Positions 1-9,848 of a stretch of 64,000 nt of DNA are shown in pieces. Made by a program: the position numbers and the translations under genes. The notes beneath the pieces are model-generated. The model did not search any database. It was not told where the DNA came from and saw only the letters and a program-made list of their open reading frames with translations. Each line of letters opens with the position of its first letter. Positions within the stretch are counted from its first letter, which is position 1. This stretch comes from Adiantum capillus-veneris (Eukaryota > Streptophyta > Polypodiopsida > Polypodiales > Pteridaceae). The DNA lies in NCBI GenBank assembly GCA_014529385.2, contig CM043968.1, positions 5,248,501 through 5,312,500 on the forward strand. The letters run 5' to 3'.

Positions 1-111
1 TGCTTCTGCCACTATTTTCTTGGTGATCCCCTTGTGGGTAAAATCTGCACAGTTTCATCTTCCTTGATCGTGGAAAAAAGCTCATAAGCTTTTTGGAACT
101 CCAGTTCGCAC

Positions 112-192
112 GGCTCTTGTTCATAAAACTCTCTGAATCCTAGCCGTCCACTCAGCATGGCTCTTGTTCATAAAACTCTCTGAGTCCTAGCC
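112..192. repeat. Two-copy direct repeat, 47-bp period
   Basis: A 34-bp unit beginning GGCTCTTGTTCATAAAACTC occurs at 112-145 and again at 159-192 with a single-base difference. This is a local tandem duplication in the 3' region of element A. Confidence 0.85.
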
Positions 193-193
193 A

Positions 194-451
194 TCAGTTG
201 GATTCTTTAGTTTCGAGATTTGTGGAGACATCATACACTTCTTTTGGTAGGATTTGCAACTCTACTTGATGTCCATCCTCGCTCTTGAATCTGCCAGTGA
301 ACACTGTGGTGTGATGCTCCTCAAGTTGTTCCTTTGAGAGATAGGTTGCCTTGGCGGTTTTGACTGGATCGGGGTCCAGTTGGTATGCTGGTAGTTCTTG
401 CAACTTTTCTTTCTGGTTGAGCTTCTTCTTGGCCCTCTCTGCTGCTTGCAT
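194..451 (-). CDS. Hypothetical 85-residue frame, retroelement-derived
   Basis: This is an ATG-started frame of 85 residues, charged and hydrophilic (QAAERAKKKLNQKEK near the start, VELQILPKEVYDV near the end). I recognise no domain. It lies about 1.4 kb downstream of the retropepsin-like frame of element A, on the same strand and with no host gene nearby. It may be the tail of an additional 3' reading frame of the retrotransposon, or chance. The stop is followed by a boundary of the 47-bp repeat. Product assignment is not possible from sequence alone. Confidence 0.2.
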   Translation of the reverse strand: MQAAERAKKKLNQKEKLQELPAYQLDPDPVKTAKATYLSKEQLEEHHTTVFTGRFKSEDGHQVELQILPKEVYDVSTNLETKESN

Positions 452-624
452 GGCTTCTGTTCAGTGATAGAGTGTCAAAGTTAGCAGATTTGATGGATTT
501 TTCTCCAAAATGTCGTTTAGTTGAAATGCTGACAATTTTGGTCCAATTTGCTTCAAATCAATTTTTGAACAAGCATAGATGCATAAAAACATGCAAGGAA
601 TAAACAAACAAAATTTTGCAACCA

Positions 625-650
625 AAGTAAATAATCGCGATTATTTACTT
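625..650. repeat. Perfect 26-bp palindrome
   Basis: The left arm AAGTAAATAATCG is followed directly by its exact reverse complement, with the axis between 637 and 638. The core recurs at 1207-1228 with a changed centre and at 922-945 in degraded form. Confidence 0.9.
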
Positions 651-1206
651 GCTGAGTAATTTCTCCAACTTTTTGCAAACTTGGCATCACGTGCTTGAAG
701 TATATACCAAATACATGCTTTGAGTGAAATATGGGCTCATTTGGATGCATAGGGTGAAAATGGTACCAGATTTTGGCTTTAGGTCTCTGAAACAATAGAT
801 ATAAAGGAAATTTGAGATTTTGAGCTCCAAACTAGTTCAAACTTGGCTAGTGGGCTTAACAAATCATTTACATTGGATGTATGATGGCAAAATATCAAAA
901 TTCTCCCATTTTGGTTAGAAAGTAAATAATTGCGAGATTATGAACTTTTTATTGAAATCAACATTTTTTGGTACAAATTGGTTCTAGGCATTGTATAGGC
1001 TATGTGTATGTGATATGAGGTGATTTGGATCAAGAATTGTGGTCCATAACTCAAAAATTGATTTGCGAAGACTTCTTTGCGTTTTTTTGGCAATTTTCCA
1101 AGTTATAGGTGCTCATTTTGGCTCATACTTAATTTTGGCATGTAATAGGTGTGTACACATGAGAGGTAAGGTGATAATACAATTTCCAAGCAAAAATAGT
1201 GCAAAA

Positions 1207-1228
1207 GTAAATAATCACGATTATTTAC
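1207..1228. repeat. Second copy of the GTAAATAATC palindrome
   Basis: The arms GTAAATAATC (1207-1216) and GATTATTTAC (1219-1228) flank AC, whereas the copy at 627-648 has GC. The flanks also resemble the first copy: a 'gcaa' shortly upstream and a 'gc/ag' shortly downstream. This suggests duplication of a larger unit of roughly 580 bp that has since diverged. Confidence 0.8.
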
Positions 1229-1464
1229 AGCAGTCACAATTTTCTTGCAAAACTTGAATTTTTTTACCTAAACACATTCTATACACCTAAAACAAGTCCT
1301 AAATTGAATTTGGTCAAATTTGGTCTTGTTGGCATCACTTTGTGCTTTGTCAACTCTAAAATCACCGATTTCTGTGACTACACTGTTTGTTGAGTTGGTT
1401 TTTCACTTGTGAGGCTTTGGACTTGTCCGCAACATAGTCATGAAGCAACTCATCCAATTCTGGC

Positions 1465-1692
1465 TCATCTAGAGTCAGTTTGACCTCTTATGCTAAATTT
1501 GACGCTTTGTAGCCTTCGAACCGTGGTTGGCTCTACCATGCTTTGAAGATCAATGCAATTCAAACCACTATGTTGTGCAGGAGCTGGGTCATGAGTAATT
1601 AACTCAAGGTGTTTTTGATGTCGAGGCTTTCTGATGCTATCTTCCAAAGAGAAAATCTTGTAACTTGTGTGCTCTCTGTTTGATTGTACCAT
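1465..1692 (-). CDS. Hypothetical 75-residue frame, retroelement-derived
   Basis: This minus-strand frame of 75 residues has no domain I recognise (it contains SYKIFSLEDSIRKPRHQK). It lies between the retropepsin-like frame and the left edge of element A. Charged composition and position suggest a remnant of retrotransposon coding sequence. It could equally be a chance frame. Confidence 0.15.
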   Translation of the reverse strand: MVQSNREHTSYKIFSLEDSIRKPRHQKHLELITHDPAPAQHSGLNCIDLQSMVEPTTVRRLQSVKFSIRGQTDSR

Positions 1693-1876
1693 CAGGATGC
1701 TTCAGCACGCTGATTGCCTGAGCTGTCGGTAGCACTTTTGATTGTTGTCGGGCTTTTACTCGCCATTGGTAGGTTGATGTACTTGGTGTGAAATGGTGTG
1801 GTGGAGTCTGCTGAGACTTAACTTTCCATTGTTTGATTGGTTTTACGGTTTGTGGAGAAGATAAGTGCTCCTTTTT

Positions 1877-2673
1877 CTACCAAATCCATTTCAAGTTAGG
1901 TTCCTTGCTCAGAGATTCTTGTCTCTGTGTTTTGACCCTTAGACCTTTCTTTGGTTTTGTCGGTGATGTTTTGGGCACCCAAATTTGAATCTGCTTGTCT
2001 TTAAGCTGTGCTTTTGATACCCAGATTTGCATGACTCCTTGCATGCTACTTGTAGCATTTGCTTGTTGAGAGGATGGAGAACATTGATTACTTCGTGGTG
2101 GTTTGGTATGCTGATTGCTTCCTTTCCATTCCTCCTTGCTTAGTGCAATTGGAACAATGAGTTGCCCGACTTTAGGTGATAGCTTGAGCTGATTTGTATC
2201 CCAATCTGGTACTGCTTTGTATGTCCGCATCCAGGGAATTCCAAGAATCATTGTCTCATTCATATGTTCATCTGGTAAGCATACAAACTGGTGAGTACAT
2301 GAACATCCATGTACTATCACGTTCAAGTTGACTACTCCCAATGTTGGGGTTGGGTTCTTGTTGCATCCTTTGATTGTCGCTATTCCTGCTGTCTTGTTGC
2401 TTTCTTGTACGTAGAATAATTGACTACATTTACTCTAGCTCTTGTGTCGACCAAAGCATTTGTGCTATGATTGGTGAGCTCTACTTTGATGCACATGCCC
2501 ATTCCGTCTAACCATTCATCATCTATTGAAACTGCATCTTTAGGAAATTCCCATTGTCGGCCATCTATTTCTAGGGTGTTGATGGGAATCTGTATCTGTT
2601 GATTCCTAAGAACAGATTTTTGTTTGCGTACCCAAAGCCAAGCTTCTTCTTGGGCTTCATCAATAACTTGCTA
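1877..2673 (-). pseudogene. Retropepsin-like frame downstream of integrase (element A)
   Basis: Immediately after the pol stop the same frame runs on past a tandem TGA-TAG into an open stretch reading WEFPKDAVSIDDEWL. It then reaches a retroviral-aspartyl-protease-like segment, VELTNHSTNALVDTRARV (DTR at 2448-2440, where an active protease has D-S/T-G). After a frameshift near 2400 it continues as TAGIATIKGCNKNPTPTLGV and ILGIPWMRTYKAVPDW, the shape of the C-terminal lobe of a retropepsin. The tail repeats W-V-x-K motifs (LWVRK, IWVSK, IWVPK). The main element already has a protease at 7697-6888, so this would be a second, inactive copy or a captured domain. It is unlikely to be functional, given the DTR site and the frameshift. 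Confidence 0.55.
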
Positions 2674-3988
2674 TCATTTAATCCTCCTTTGCTTGGTTGC
2701 ATGAATTCTTTCTAGCAATTCATTGGTTAGCGGAAAATTGTATTTCTTTAAACGGCATCCACTAATCCAATTAGCCATTGGTTCACCATCTAAGGTGGAC
2801 AACTTTACTGCTCCAATTGGAGATACATCTTCAATGATAAGCGGTCCATTTCCCTTTTTCTTAAACTTGGGAATGTGCTACTTAAGGGAATAGACTAAAA
2901 CTAAGTCTCCTTTCTTGAATATTTTTGTCATTATATGGGAATCAAAAAAATATTTTTGTTTCCGCTTTTGTGCATAGATGTTAGCTACGACAGTTAGCTT
3001 TGCTCATCTAGCTTTTCTAAATCTTCAAGTCTTTCTGACAATTCATGTCCAGTCCACTCAAGATCCTTAGCTACCCTAATGTTGGCAATAGAAACTCTAT
3101 TGGCAGTATGGCATTAAGACCATAAACAAGGTTAAAGGGTGTAGCATTTAAAGTTGTTTTGAATGGAAATTGATAAGCCCATAGAGATGCATGGAGATTC
3201 ATTTTCCAGTTTGTCCTTCCTGAACTAACCACTTTAGTTAGTACCGAGCTAAGAATTTTATTCGTATGTTCAGCTTGTCCGTTTGCTTGTGGGTGATAGG
3301 GAGCTGATTTGTTATGGATGACCAAAAACTCATTAAGCAAATACTCGATTACCTCATTGAGGAAATGAGTTCCCCGATCACTGATAATTTCTATTGGCAG
3401 TCCATATACATACTCATATAAGAATGCAGCCGTGGTTCTGGCATCATTCTTTTGAGTTCCTTTAGCCTCGGCCCACTTGGTCAAATAATCCGTAGCTATA
3501 ATGATATATTGAGCTTGGGTTCTATAAGCAGGTGGCTGTATTGGCCCAACAAAATCTATCCCCCATTTCGCCAAAGCTCTAGCCCCCATCATTGGTCTTA
3601 AGGGCATTCTATCTACACGTGTTGGAATTTTTGCTCGTTGACAAGCATCACACCTTTGAACATATTCTTTGGCATCTGGAAAAAGTGTTGGCCACCATAT
3701 GCTTGCCATTAAGATTTCTCTTGCGGTGGTCTCACTAGAAAAGTGACCTCTAGCTAATCCAGCATGTGGTTGTTCTATAATCGGAATATACTCGTCTTCA
3801 TTTGTACAAAGACGCAAATGTTGATCTTTACCTCTCCAATACAATTGGTTTCCAATAAGAGCATAGTCTCTTGCTTCAATTTCAATTGCTCTTTGACGAC
3901 ATTTACTCATATCCTTAGGAAATGTTTGGCTTGATAAGTAAGTAACCAGATAGTTACTCCACTTAGGAACATGCGACATTTGGAACAA
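2674..3988 (-). pseudogene. Integrase core and C-terminus (element A)
   Basis: The enzyme inserts retrotransposon cDNA. From the frame start at 3988, the zinc module has H75, H82, C113 and C116, and the catalytic triad is D145 (GIDFVGP), D204 (IISDRG) and E240 (NGQAE), giving the DD-35-E spacing of retroviral integrases. All key residues are present. After residue 305 (near 3071) a frameshift occurs. The C-terminal part then continues as EWTGHELSERLEDLEKLDE, a second shift leads to IYAQKRKQKYFFDSHI, and it ends SGCRLKKYNFPLTNE with a stop at 2676-2674. No chromodomain follows. It is a recent-looking pseudogene: the core is intact but separated from RT by stops. Confidence 0.85.
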
Positions 3989-4510
3989 AGTTACATGAGG
4001 TATGGGTGTTTGTTTTTGACATTAAGGACAATCCTTTACAAAAGATCAAACATCACTCCTCATAGTTGGCCAAAATACTCCAAGTCTCAAGATTCTTTGC
4101 ATAGTTTGGTCTTTTGCAAAGTGAAGTCCTACTATGGTAATATGTGCTTGACTTAGGTACTGCTTTTTCTCCTCAGGATTAATGCATAAGAGCAATATTC
4201 CATCTCGATTTCTTTTGTATAGCCTACCAGCTAGTAATGGATACATAGCCAATTTCTCGATTAATCCGATTGTAATAGGAAGTGGTATTTGTGAATCCAC
4301 TTGAGCTATTGCCATCAATGATACCATGTTTTCTGACCATCGAGGTATCATTTCCACGGAGAACAAATAGGCATCTGGTAGATTATCGTCTACCCCGTTA
4401 GGTGATTCTTCTGAAATAATCCTTGACAAATGATATGCTCTTTGATGTGTAGTGCCCTTTTTTACAACCACAGTGAAATCAAATTCCAAAAGAATGATGA
4501 ACCATCTCAC
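3989..4510 (-). pseudogene. RNase H tail and first H2C2 zinc-binding module (element A)
   Basis: The frame continues that of RT, after a TGA. It contains the typical post-RNase H connection (EFDFTVVVKKGTTHQRAYHLSRI), then a first integrase-type zinc-binding module: H123 and H130 in AHITIVGLHF, followed by GVFWPTM and, across a TGA and a TAA, KDCP-stop-CQ. About 120 residues further on a second complete H2C2 module precedes the integrase core. Two such modules in series in one frame look like an internal duplication within pol. Whether this is general for the family cannot be decided here. Confidence 0.7.
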
Positions 4511-4525
4511 TATTCTTCCTGTGCT

Positions 4526-5776
4526 TCATGGCTTGTTGACCAAATACAACAAAGCTTGGTGGTCTACAAAGAACATAAACTTGTTGGCTAATAGGTAATG
4601 TCTATACTTTTTAATGGCATAGATCATTCCTAACCCTTCTCTTTCAGTGGTAGTGTAATTCTTTTCTACCATGTTCAACTGTCGGCTAGCATACAAAATA
4701 GGAAAGTCAATTTTTCCGTCTCCTGGTTGAGCTAGTATACAACCGATAGCAAAATTGGAAGCATCTACATGTATGTGGAATATCTTATTCCAATCTGGTG
4801 CTTTCAATATTGGAGCTGAGGTGAGAGATTTCTTAAGCTTCATGAAGGATTCTTCACATGCCTCGGTCCATTCAAAGTGTGTAATCAAGCTATACATGGG
4901 TTTTGCAATTATAGCGTACATGTAAATGAACCGTATGTAATATCCACAATGCCCCATGAAGGCTTGAACTCCCTTGACTAATGTTGGTCTAGGCAAATCA
5001 CCAATGACATGAATTTTTTCAATATCATTAGCTATGCCATTTTTAGACACTATATGTCCAAGATTTTCTCCTTGTTTACCCATGAATGTGCACTTTTCAG
5101 GATTTAAGCTAATCCTATAAAGTCTACATTTTTTGAATACCTTTTTGAGGTGTTCAAAATGATTAGCTTGGATTGATGAATGTATGCATAGATCATCCAT
5201 GTATACTTCCAAGAATTTCCTCAGATATTCTTTAAAATCATGGCTCATCAATCTTTGAAAGGTGGCTGGAGCATTGATTAACCCAAAAGGCATAACCTGA
5301 TAGGTAAAAATACCCTATTCCATTGCAAAAGCAGTTTTATGTTGGCCTTTTGGGTCAACCAAAAGTTGATTGTATCCCGAAAAGCCATCCAAGAAACTGT
5401 AAGCTTCTTTTCCTGCAACTCGTTCTAAAACATGCTCAATGATTGGAAGAGGAAAGTTGTCTCTAATGGTAGCTGCATTCACTTTTTTGAGATTGACACA
5501 CACTCGTAATTTTCCATTCTTTTTGGGTACTACCACAATTGGAGACACCCAATCTATGTGTTCAATATCTTAAATGAATTCGGCTTCCTTTAGTTTCTCA
5601 ATCTCTTCCTTGTTTTTCCTAGTAAATGTTTCATTATATGTGTATGGGCTTTGTCTACTTGGTTTCGCATCATCTCTCATGTTTATGGTATATTGACAAA
5701 TTTCTGGATCAACACCCTTGAGATCCTTGTAAGACCAAGCGAAGATATCTCGGTATTCTTTTAGCAAGCTTAGCAA
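4526..5776 (-). pseudogene. Reverse transcriptase and RNase H (element A)
   Basis: It copies element RNA to cDNA and degrades the RNA strand. In one frame: DIFAWSYKDLKGVDPE lead-in; SPIVVVPKKNGKLRVCV; SFLDGFSGYNQ with the first catalytic aspartate; MPFGLINAPATFQRLM; the catalytic box VYMDDL (YMDD at 5203-5192); then RNase H with DASNFAIGCIL, TTEREGLGMIYAIKKYRHYL and FFVDHQALLY. Stops interrupt it near 5569 (TAA), near 5312 (TAG, where the family has an aromatic residue before GIFTYQV) and after NKP near 4523 (TGA). Catalytic residues are retained, so the copy died by nonsense mutations. Confidence 0.9.
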
Positions 5777-5782
5777 AAGCTC

Positions 5783-6744
5783 TTATTCTTCCTTTGTTAG
5801 GTCATTTGCAATGTAGGCAGGTTCAACCAAGTAGGCAGGTTCAACCAAGTCTATCTTTTTCATGTTCTCGGGCCCTTCGTAGGACTCACCTTGTTTCCGT
5901 AATTCCCTAACAAGTTGTTTGACTATGATTTTTTTTATCTTGGAGAGTATAATTTTTGTAAGGGGAGGGAACACTCATTACATCCTTACCATCCTCTTCC
6001 GTGGTTTCCATTTTGGTCGTATATATCTCCTTTAGAGATTTTTTCAACTCTTGATATTTCTTTTTCCGCTCAACTCGTGTCATGATTGGCTCCTTATCCT
6101 GTTTGTTTGGCTTTGCTTGAGTATCCTTCCTTGTTTTTCTCGATGTTTTTGAAATTTTTGGATTTTTGTTCAAAGAATATCTTCCAGTGATTTTGTCCTT
6201 GACACAATCATGTGCCTCTATCTGTATCAGAAATTGTGTTCTACTAGAGATTGATGGCATAGGTCGCGTTTTTGGTGTCTCTTTTTCGTCTATAACTTTT
6301 TTGTCTTCTTGATTTCTAGTTAGTAAAGTCAAAAAACTTTTCCTCCTCTCCTTTCAAGAGTAGCTTAGCTCTCACATGTTCTTTTTCTGACCCCGAATCT
6401 TCTAAGGTAGCTGAGTGTTCGTCTAACTCATCTGTTGCATCATAGTAGAGGTCTGAAAAGACTTGTTGAGCTTTCATCAAGTTCTTGGGTTCCTCATTTT
6501 CATCTTCACTGTTGAGGGTTGAAATCATTTGGATGGGAATTATGTCGTAGCCATCCTCATTGAAAAATTGAGTAGGCATAGATGTATTCACACATACATC
6601 CATTATCGCTAAAATTTGAGTCCACTCAAATGGCTCAAACAAATGCTCTGGAAAGGGTTCAGGTACATAGGCTTCATCTGTGCAATCCCTTTCCAGAATA
6701 CATTCTTCTCGTTTTAAACTCCCATTTTTTGAAGCTCCACACAT
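5783..6744 (-). pseudogene. Protease-RT linker of gag-pol (element A)
   Basis: Three overlapping minus-strand frames cover this stretch: 6744-6316, acidic (EPFPEHLFEPFEW, EEPKNLMK); 6332-5907, lysine-rich with VERKKKYQELKKSLKEIY; and 5974-5783, with IIVKQLVRELRKQGESY. They sit between protease and RT, and frame changes join them, so they are most simply one low-complexity linker broken by frameshifts. No catalytic domain is visible. The last part leads into the RT entry segment with a single stop. Confidence 0.5.
5813..5848. repeat. 18-bp tandem duplication inside pol
   Basis: GTAGGCAGGTTCAACCAA occurs twice in a row (5813-5830 and 5831-5848). On the coding (minus) strand it duplicates six codons in frame, giving LVEPAY-LVEPAY in the protease-RT linker. 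Confidence 0.9.
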
Positions 6745-6887
6745 CCAAATAGGAGTATCATTGTTTAATTAGGATAGAAGCTCAGTTTCAGCCGAAGAGA
6801 CTGAATCAAACTCTTGTATGGGTGTTTTCAAGACATCTCTATAAGTGTGATCTTTTAGATTTACCCGTGTTATAAATCTCACTTGCT
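6745..6887 (-). other. Short untranslatable gap of pol between protease and linker
   Basis: This is 143 bp of pol-derived sequence between the protease stop and the acidic linker frame. It has stops in the flanking frames and no separate feature. Confidence 0.4.
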
Positions 6888-7697
6888 TCAAGTACAAATA
6901 ATTGTTTCCCCAAACTTGGATAAGCTGTACCTGTCGCATGAAAGTTTTCCCAATATGATTTCATAATTGAGTTTTTTCCCAAAGTCTACTATGGCAAAAG
7001 TGTGTTGATATTCAATCCTACAGGAATTGACTATCCCTTTTTCAAGCAGCCCTAATGGTCTCTCAATGTGTCCGTTAGCCAATTGTAATTTCAGTCGAGT
7101 TTGTCTAATGGCTGGTTGTCCCCAGGATTCCCATACTGCTTTTGTGGCTATGGCTATGCCTGCTCCACTATCCAGTATTGCCATGGTTTCAATGTCATTA
7201 TATTTCATTGGAAGGATGGTGTTTCCTTCTTCTCCTCCGTAATATTCTCTAACTTTGTTCATTAGAACATATTGAATCTCTTTGTTGTCCATTTCATTTT
7301 TGAATTTTTCCAAATTTTTTGAGATTAGCCCCGTTATCCCCACCTTCTCTAGGGTTTTTTGTAAATCATTCCATAAATATGGTCTGAGTTTTAACAGTTC
7401 TACCAAGGTAAGAGTGCATTGGATGGGTGTAGACATGATTGAATGAATGTTGTCTACTTCTAGGGTCTGTTCAGCTCTTTTTACTTGAGTGGTCTTACAT
7501 ACTATGGATTCATCTTTGTTATCTCCCAAGTAAGAGGGTAATGTTTTCAAGGTCAATGGTTTAGACATTTCTGAAGCTTCAAATCCGCAATCCCCGTACA
7601 AGGATTGTACTTCCATGTTCATATAAGAAGGTAGGTTGTCCAACCAAACTTCCTCTATAGGAGCTGACTTTAAAGTTAGGCTCCTACTTTTTCCCAT
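6888..7697 (-). pseudogene. Retrotransposon aspartic protease (element A)
   Basis: It would cleave the gag-pol polyprotein. The 269-codon open frame carries a leucine-rich pre-protease segment (TLTLVELLKLRPYL, residues about 95-108), then the active site AILDSGAGIAIATK with D176, and the fold continuation LQLANGHIERPLGLLEKG and FAIVDFGKKLNYEIILGK. The catalytic D-S-G is intact, unlike the downstream protease-like frame at 1877-2673. It ends with a stop before the linker. It is out of frame with RT, so it is probably disconnected by frameshift rather than a separate gene. Confidence 0.8.
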
Positions 7698-7737
7698 AAG
7701 TGTCCTAGCCAGTCTTCCTCTACGAATGGAATTCCGT

Positions 7738-8175
7738 CTAAGGCATCTTCATTTCCGACACTACAAGTTTTGGTTCTTTTGTTTCAAGATGAGGTTCTAC
7801 CACCACTTTGGATTTTCCTTTAGTGTCTCTTACCACAAGCTCCTCAGGTTTTGCGATACTTTCAAGCTTGGTTTTTTGTTTTTCCAACATTTCTTGTATG
7901 ATTCTTACCAAATTTTGATAAGCTTCAAGCTTAGCTGCTTCCACATATGGAGAAGGATAGTTTTTTCATTTGTTTTCCATGTTTTGGCCTGCTTTAAGTC
8001 CTGCTTGGTAGGCTTCCAAGGCTGCATTAACAGGCTCAAAAATTTTATCAACCAAAATGGATCCTCCAGACTTTATGGTTGTTTCCTTGATTTCACTTCC
8101 AGTTTCTTTCACCTGTTCCTGGAATAGCTTCTTTGCTTTCTCCTCGATTTCAGCCCATTGTTTTTGTTTTCTCAT
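7738..8175 (-). pseudogene. Gag-protease linker, coiled and lysine-rich (element A)
   Basis: One frame with a single stop (TGA near 7966). It begins MRKQKQWAEIEEKAKKLFQEQ and continues VEAAKLEAYQNLVRIIQEML. The composition (A, E, K, Q, L) suggests helical or coiled-coil structure between gag and protease. The start overlaps the gag stop as ATGA (8175-8172). That could be a natural reinitiation point, or a frameshift that happens to look like one. Confidence 0.5.
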
Positions 8176-9251
8176 CTCATATCTTTTGCTTCTGCTTCTT
8201 TTGATCCTTTGAGAGGAAACTTTCGTATTTTCCGAATCATCAGAGGAGTTGTGTTTCTTTTCTTAGCCTGGGCTCTATTGATTACCTTGATTGGAACAAT
8301 CGGTTCACTCTCAGATGAGCTACTAGGTATCACTTGGACTACATTTACTACTGCATTACCCTTGTTTAAAGGATTTTTACGACAATCTTCCGGAAAGTGT
8401 CCTCCCTTTTTACACCATTGTATGAAATAGGCTTCAACTGGCTTGAGGTTTTTGTTAGGCTCTAGGAAATCATTTTTCCAATGATCATCTGCACCACAGT
8501 TATGACAGTTTTCTGTTCTTGGTTTAATCATGGGTCTTACCATGGGAGGTCTGACACCTTGATTAGCTACATAATACATTGGTGCGAGCTCTGGTGGAGC
8601 ATAAGTCACGGGTTCTTCCATTGGTGGTGGATGTGAATTATACCAATCTCCTTCTACCATTATTGTAGATGGACTCGGCTCCACATAGGGTTTAACAGGC
8701 ACTGATGCTTGTTCATCTATAACTCCTTCGGGATGCATGTACTTTACAGGGACTTCATTATGTCATGGATACGGAGATTGTTGACCCAATACAGGTTGAG
8801 GTCTTTCCATACCCATCGGTGGTTTTTGAGCTTGGGCCATATTAGGCAGATATCTGTACATGGGTTGTCCTTGTGGCCTCATCATAGGCACGTACTGAAC
8901 ATTCCCATCATCCTTTGCTCGAAAGTAGCACTCATGGGTCTCATGGTTGGTCCATTTACCCTTGATTGCACACCATTTTTGTGGTCTAATTAATTGTCCC
9001 TGTTGAGGTATCCCTTTTTTTGGTCCCCTCATAGGTGCTTTTTGCATGTTGTTCATCATGTCGTTCATCCTTTTGAGCGTATCTTCTATGGCTGAAAGTG
9101 GTGTTGCAGAGGTCGTTCCCACTTGTGCTGGTTTAGTGGGTGCTGTTTTCTTGCTTTGGTTATTCTTAGGGACCTCTTCTTTGTTGAACATATCACAATT
9201 GTCTCCTAAGTCAATAGCATCTAACAAACGGAAGTTAAAGGATAACTTCAC
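8172..9251 (-). pseudogene. Gag C-terminal zinc-binding region (element A)
   Basis: Nucleocapsid-type RNA-binding part of gag. One frame, with a single TGA near 8760. Three cysteine clusters are visible: WCAIKGKWTNHETHEC, NCHNCGADDHWKNDF and FIQWCKKGGHFPEDC. Each resembles a zinc knuckle but lacks one ligand: a K where the second C is expected, an F for the last C, and an I for the first C. The middle is rich in P, M, Q and G. The frame can be followed right to about 9300 (REKHKRLVKLSFNFRLL), but the N-terminal capsid domain is absent, so gag is truncated at the junction with element B. Confidence 0.65.
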
Positions 9252-9283
9252 AAGACGCTTGTGTTTTTCCCTAGTTAGGTCTC

Positions 9284-9301
9284 TTCGATCCCCGACAACG
9301 G
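9284..9301 (-). other. Primer-binding-site-like match to tRNA-Asp
   Basis: Read on the minus strand, CCGTTGTCGGGGATCGAA matches the complement of the 3' part of plant tRNA-Asp at all but one position. The last few bases (TGGCG) that a canonical site would include are not conserved. It lies between the left repeat of element B and the gag of element A, where a primer site would sit if that repeat served as the 5' LTR of A. Confidence 0.45.
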
Positions 9302-9848
9302 TGGAGAGGGGGAATGGGGGAACACACCCGACACAAACACAAGGGTCTTTGTATAACTCAGGGTATCCACAACACCCCTATCCTCTCGGAAAACACCTTT
9401 AAAAACACACTTCACACTAGCACACCAGCGCCTGCCCAATTTTCACTGCTCACACACTCCACAAATACACCACACAATGCACACCTACTGCCACGGTCTG
9501 TTTCTACCCTTACACTCACATGTAGACACTCAATCTCACTCTCTCACAAAAAACACCGTCGGTCTGAGGGGGCACACACTTCCACACAGCCGGCACTGAC
9601 GGGAAACACCAGAGTAGGAGAAAGAGAAGGGGGGAGGGGGAAACAACAACAAGACGGGGCAACAGTGGCTTGATTGCACTTCACAAAACATGTACACAGG
9701 CGTGCAACACCATCACCATGGAAATTTTCATGAGAAAATACAAAGGTTTTTGACACGCACACTCCTCTGTCAGAGAGATCCACTTTGCAGGCTTCAAACG
9801 GCACAAAAAAGCCCCGAAAAAAGCCCCTAATTTGATTAAAATTTGACC

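Larger units (their letters stand above)
1..1860 (-). other. 3' portion of element A, mostly non-coding
   Basis: This is sequence downstream, in minus orientation, of the gypsy polyprotein in element A. It holds only two short minus-strand frames (451-194 and 1692-1465), a short direct repeat, and a palindrome that recurs. I saw no LTR start, polypurine tract or sequence matching the 2.3-kb repeats of element B, so the 3' LTR of A is either left of the window or lost. The two small frames are rich in K, E, Q and T and could be remnants of a longer post-pol reading frame. Confidence 0.4.
1877..9310 (-). mobile_element. Element A: Ty3/gypsy (Tat/Athila-like) retrotransposon, decayed
   Basis: Domain order on the minus strand is gag zinc region (9251-8172), linker, protease (7697-6888), linker, reverse transcriptase and RNase H (5776-4526), integrase (4510-2674), then an extra protease-like frame. 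RT-to-integrase sits in one reading frame interrupted by about six stop codons, so decay is mainly by point mutation. The RT lead-in (DIFAWSYKDLKGVDPE) and integrase (YHPQANGQAE) resemble the Tat/Athila branch, and there is no chromodomain. The gag N-terminal domain is missing at the right end. A tRNA-Asp-like primer site lies at 9301-9284. The 3' LTR was not found. Confidence 0.85.

Noticed and set aside
1-2673. Envelope-like gene after pol in element A
   Set aside because: No signal peptide or membrane segment was seen in the 3' frames. The content is protease-like or charged.
7027-8430. Plus-strand frames opposite gag and protease of A
   Set aside because: They mirror the minus-strand coding frames and show no recognisable motifs.
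9284-9301. tRNA gene
   Set aside because: Only the T-arm-like stretch is present. There is no D-arm, anticodon arm or acceptor pairing nearby, so a primer-site match is more likely.
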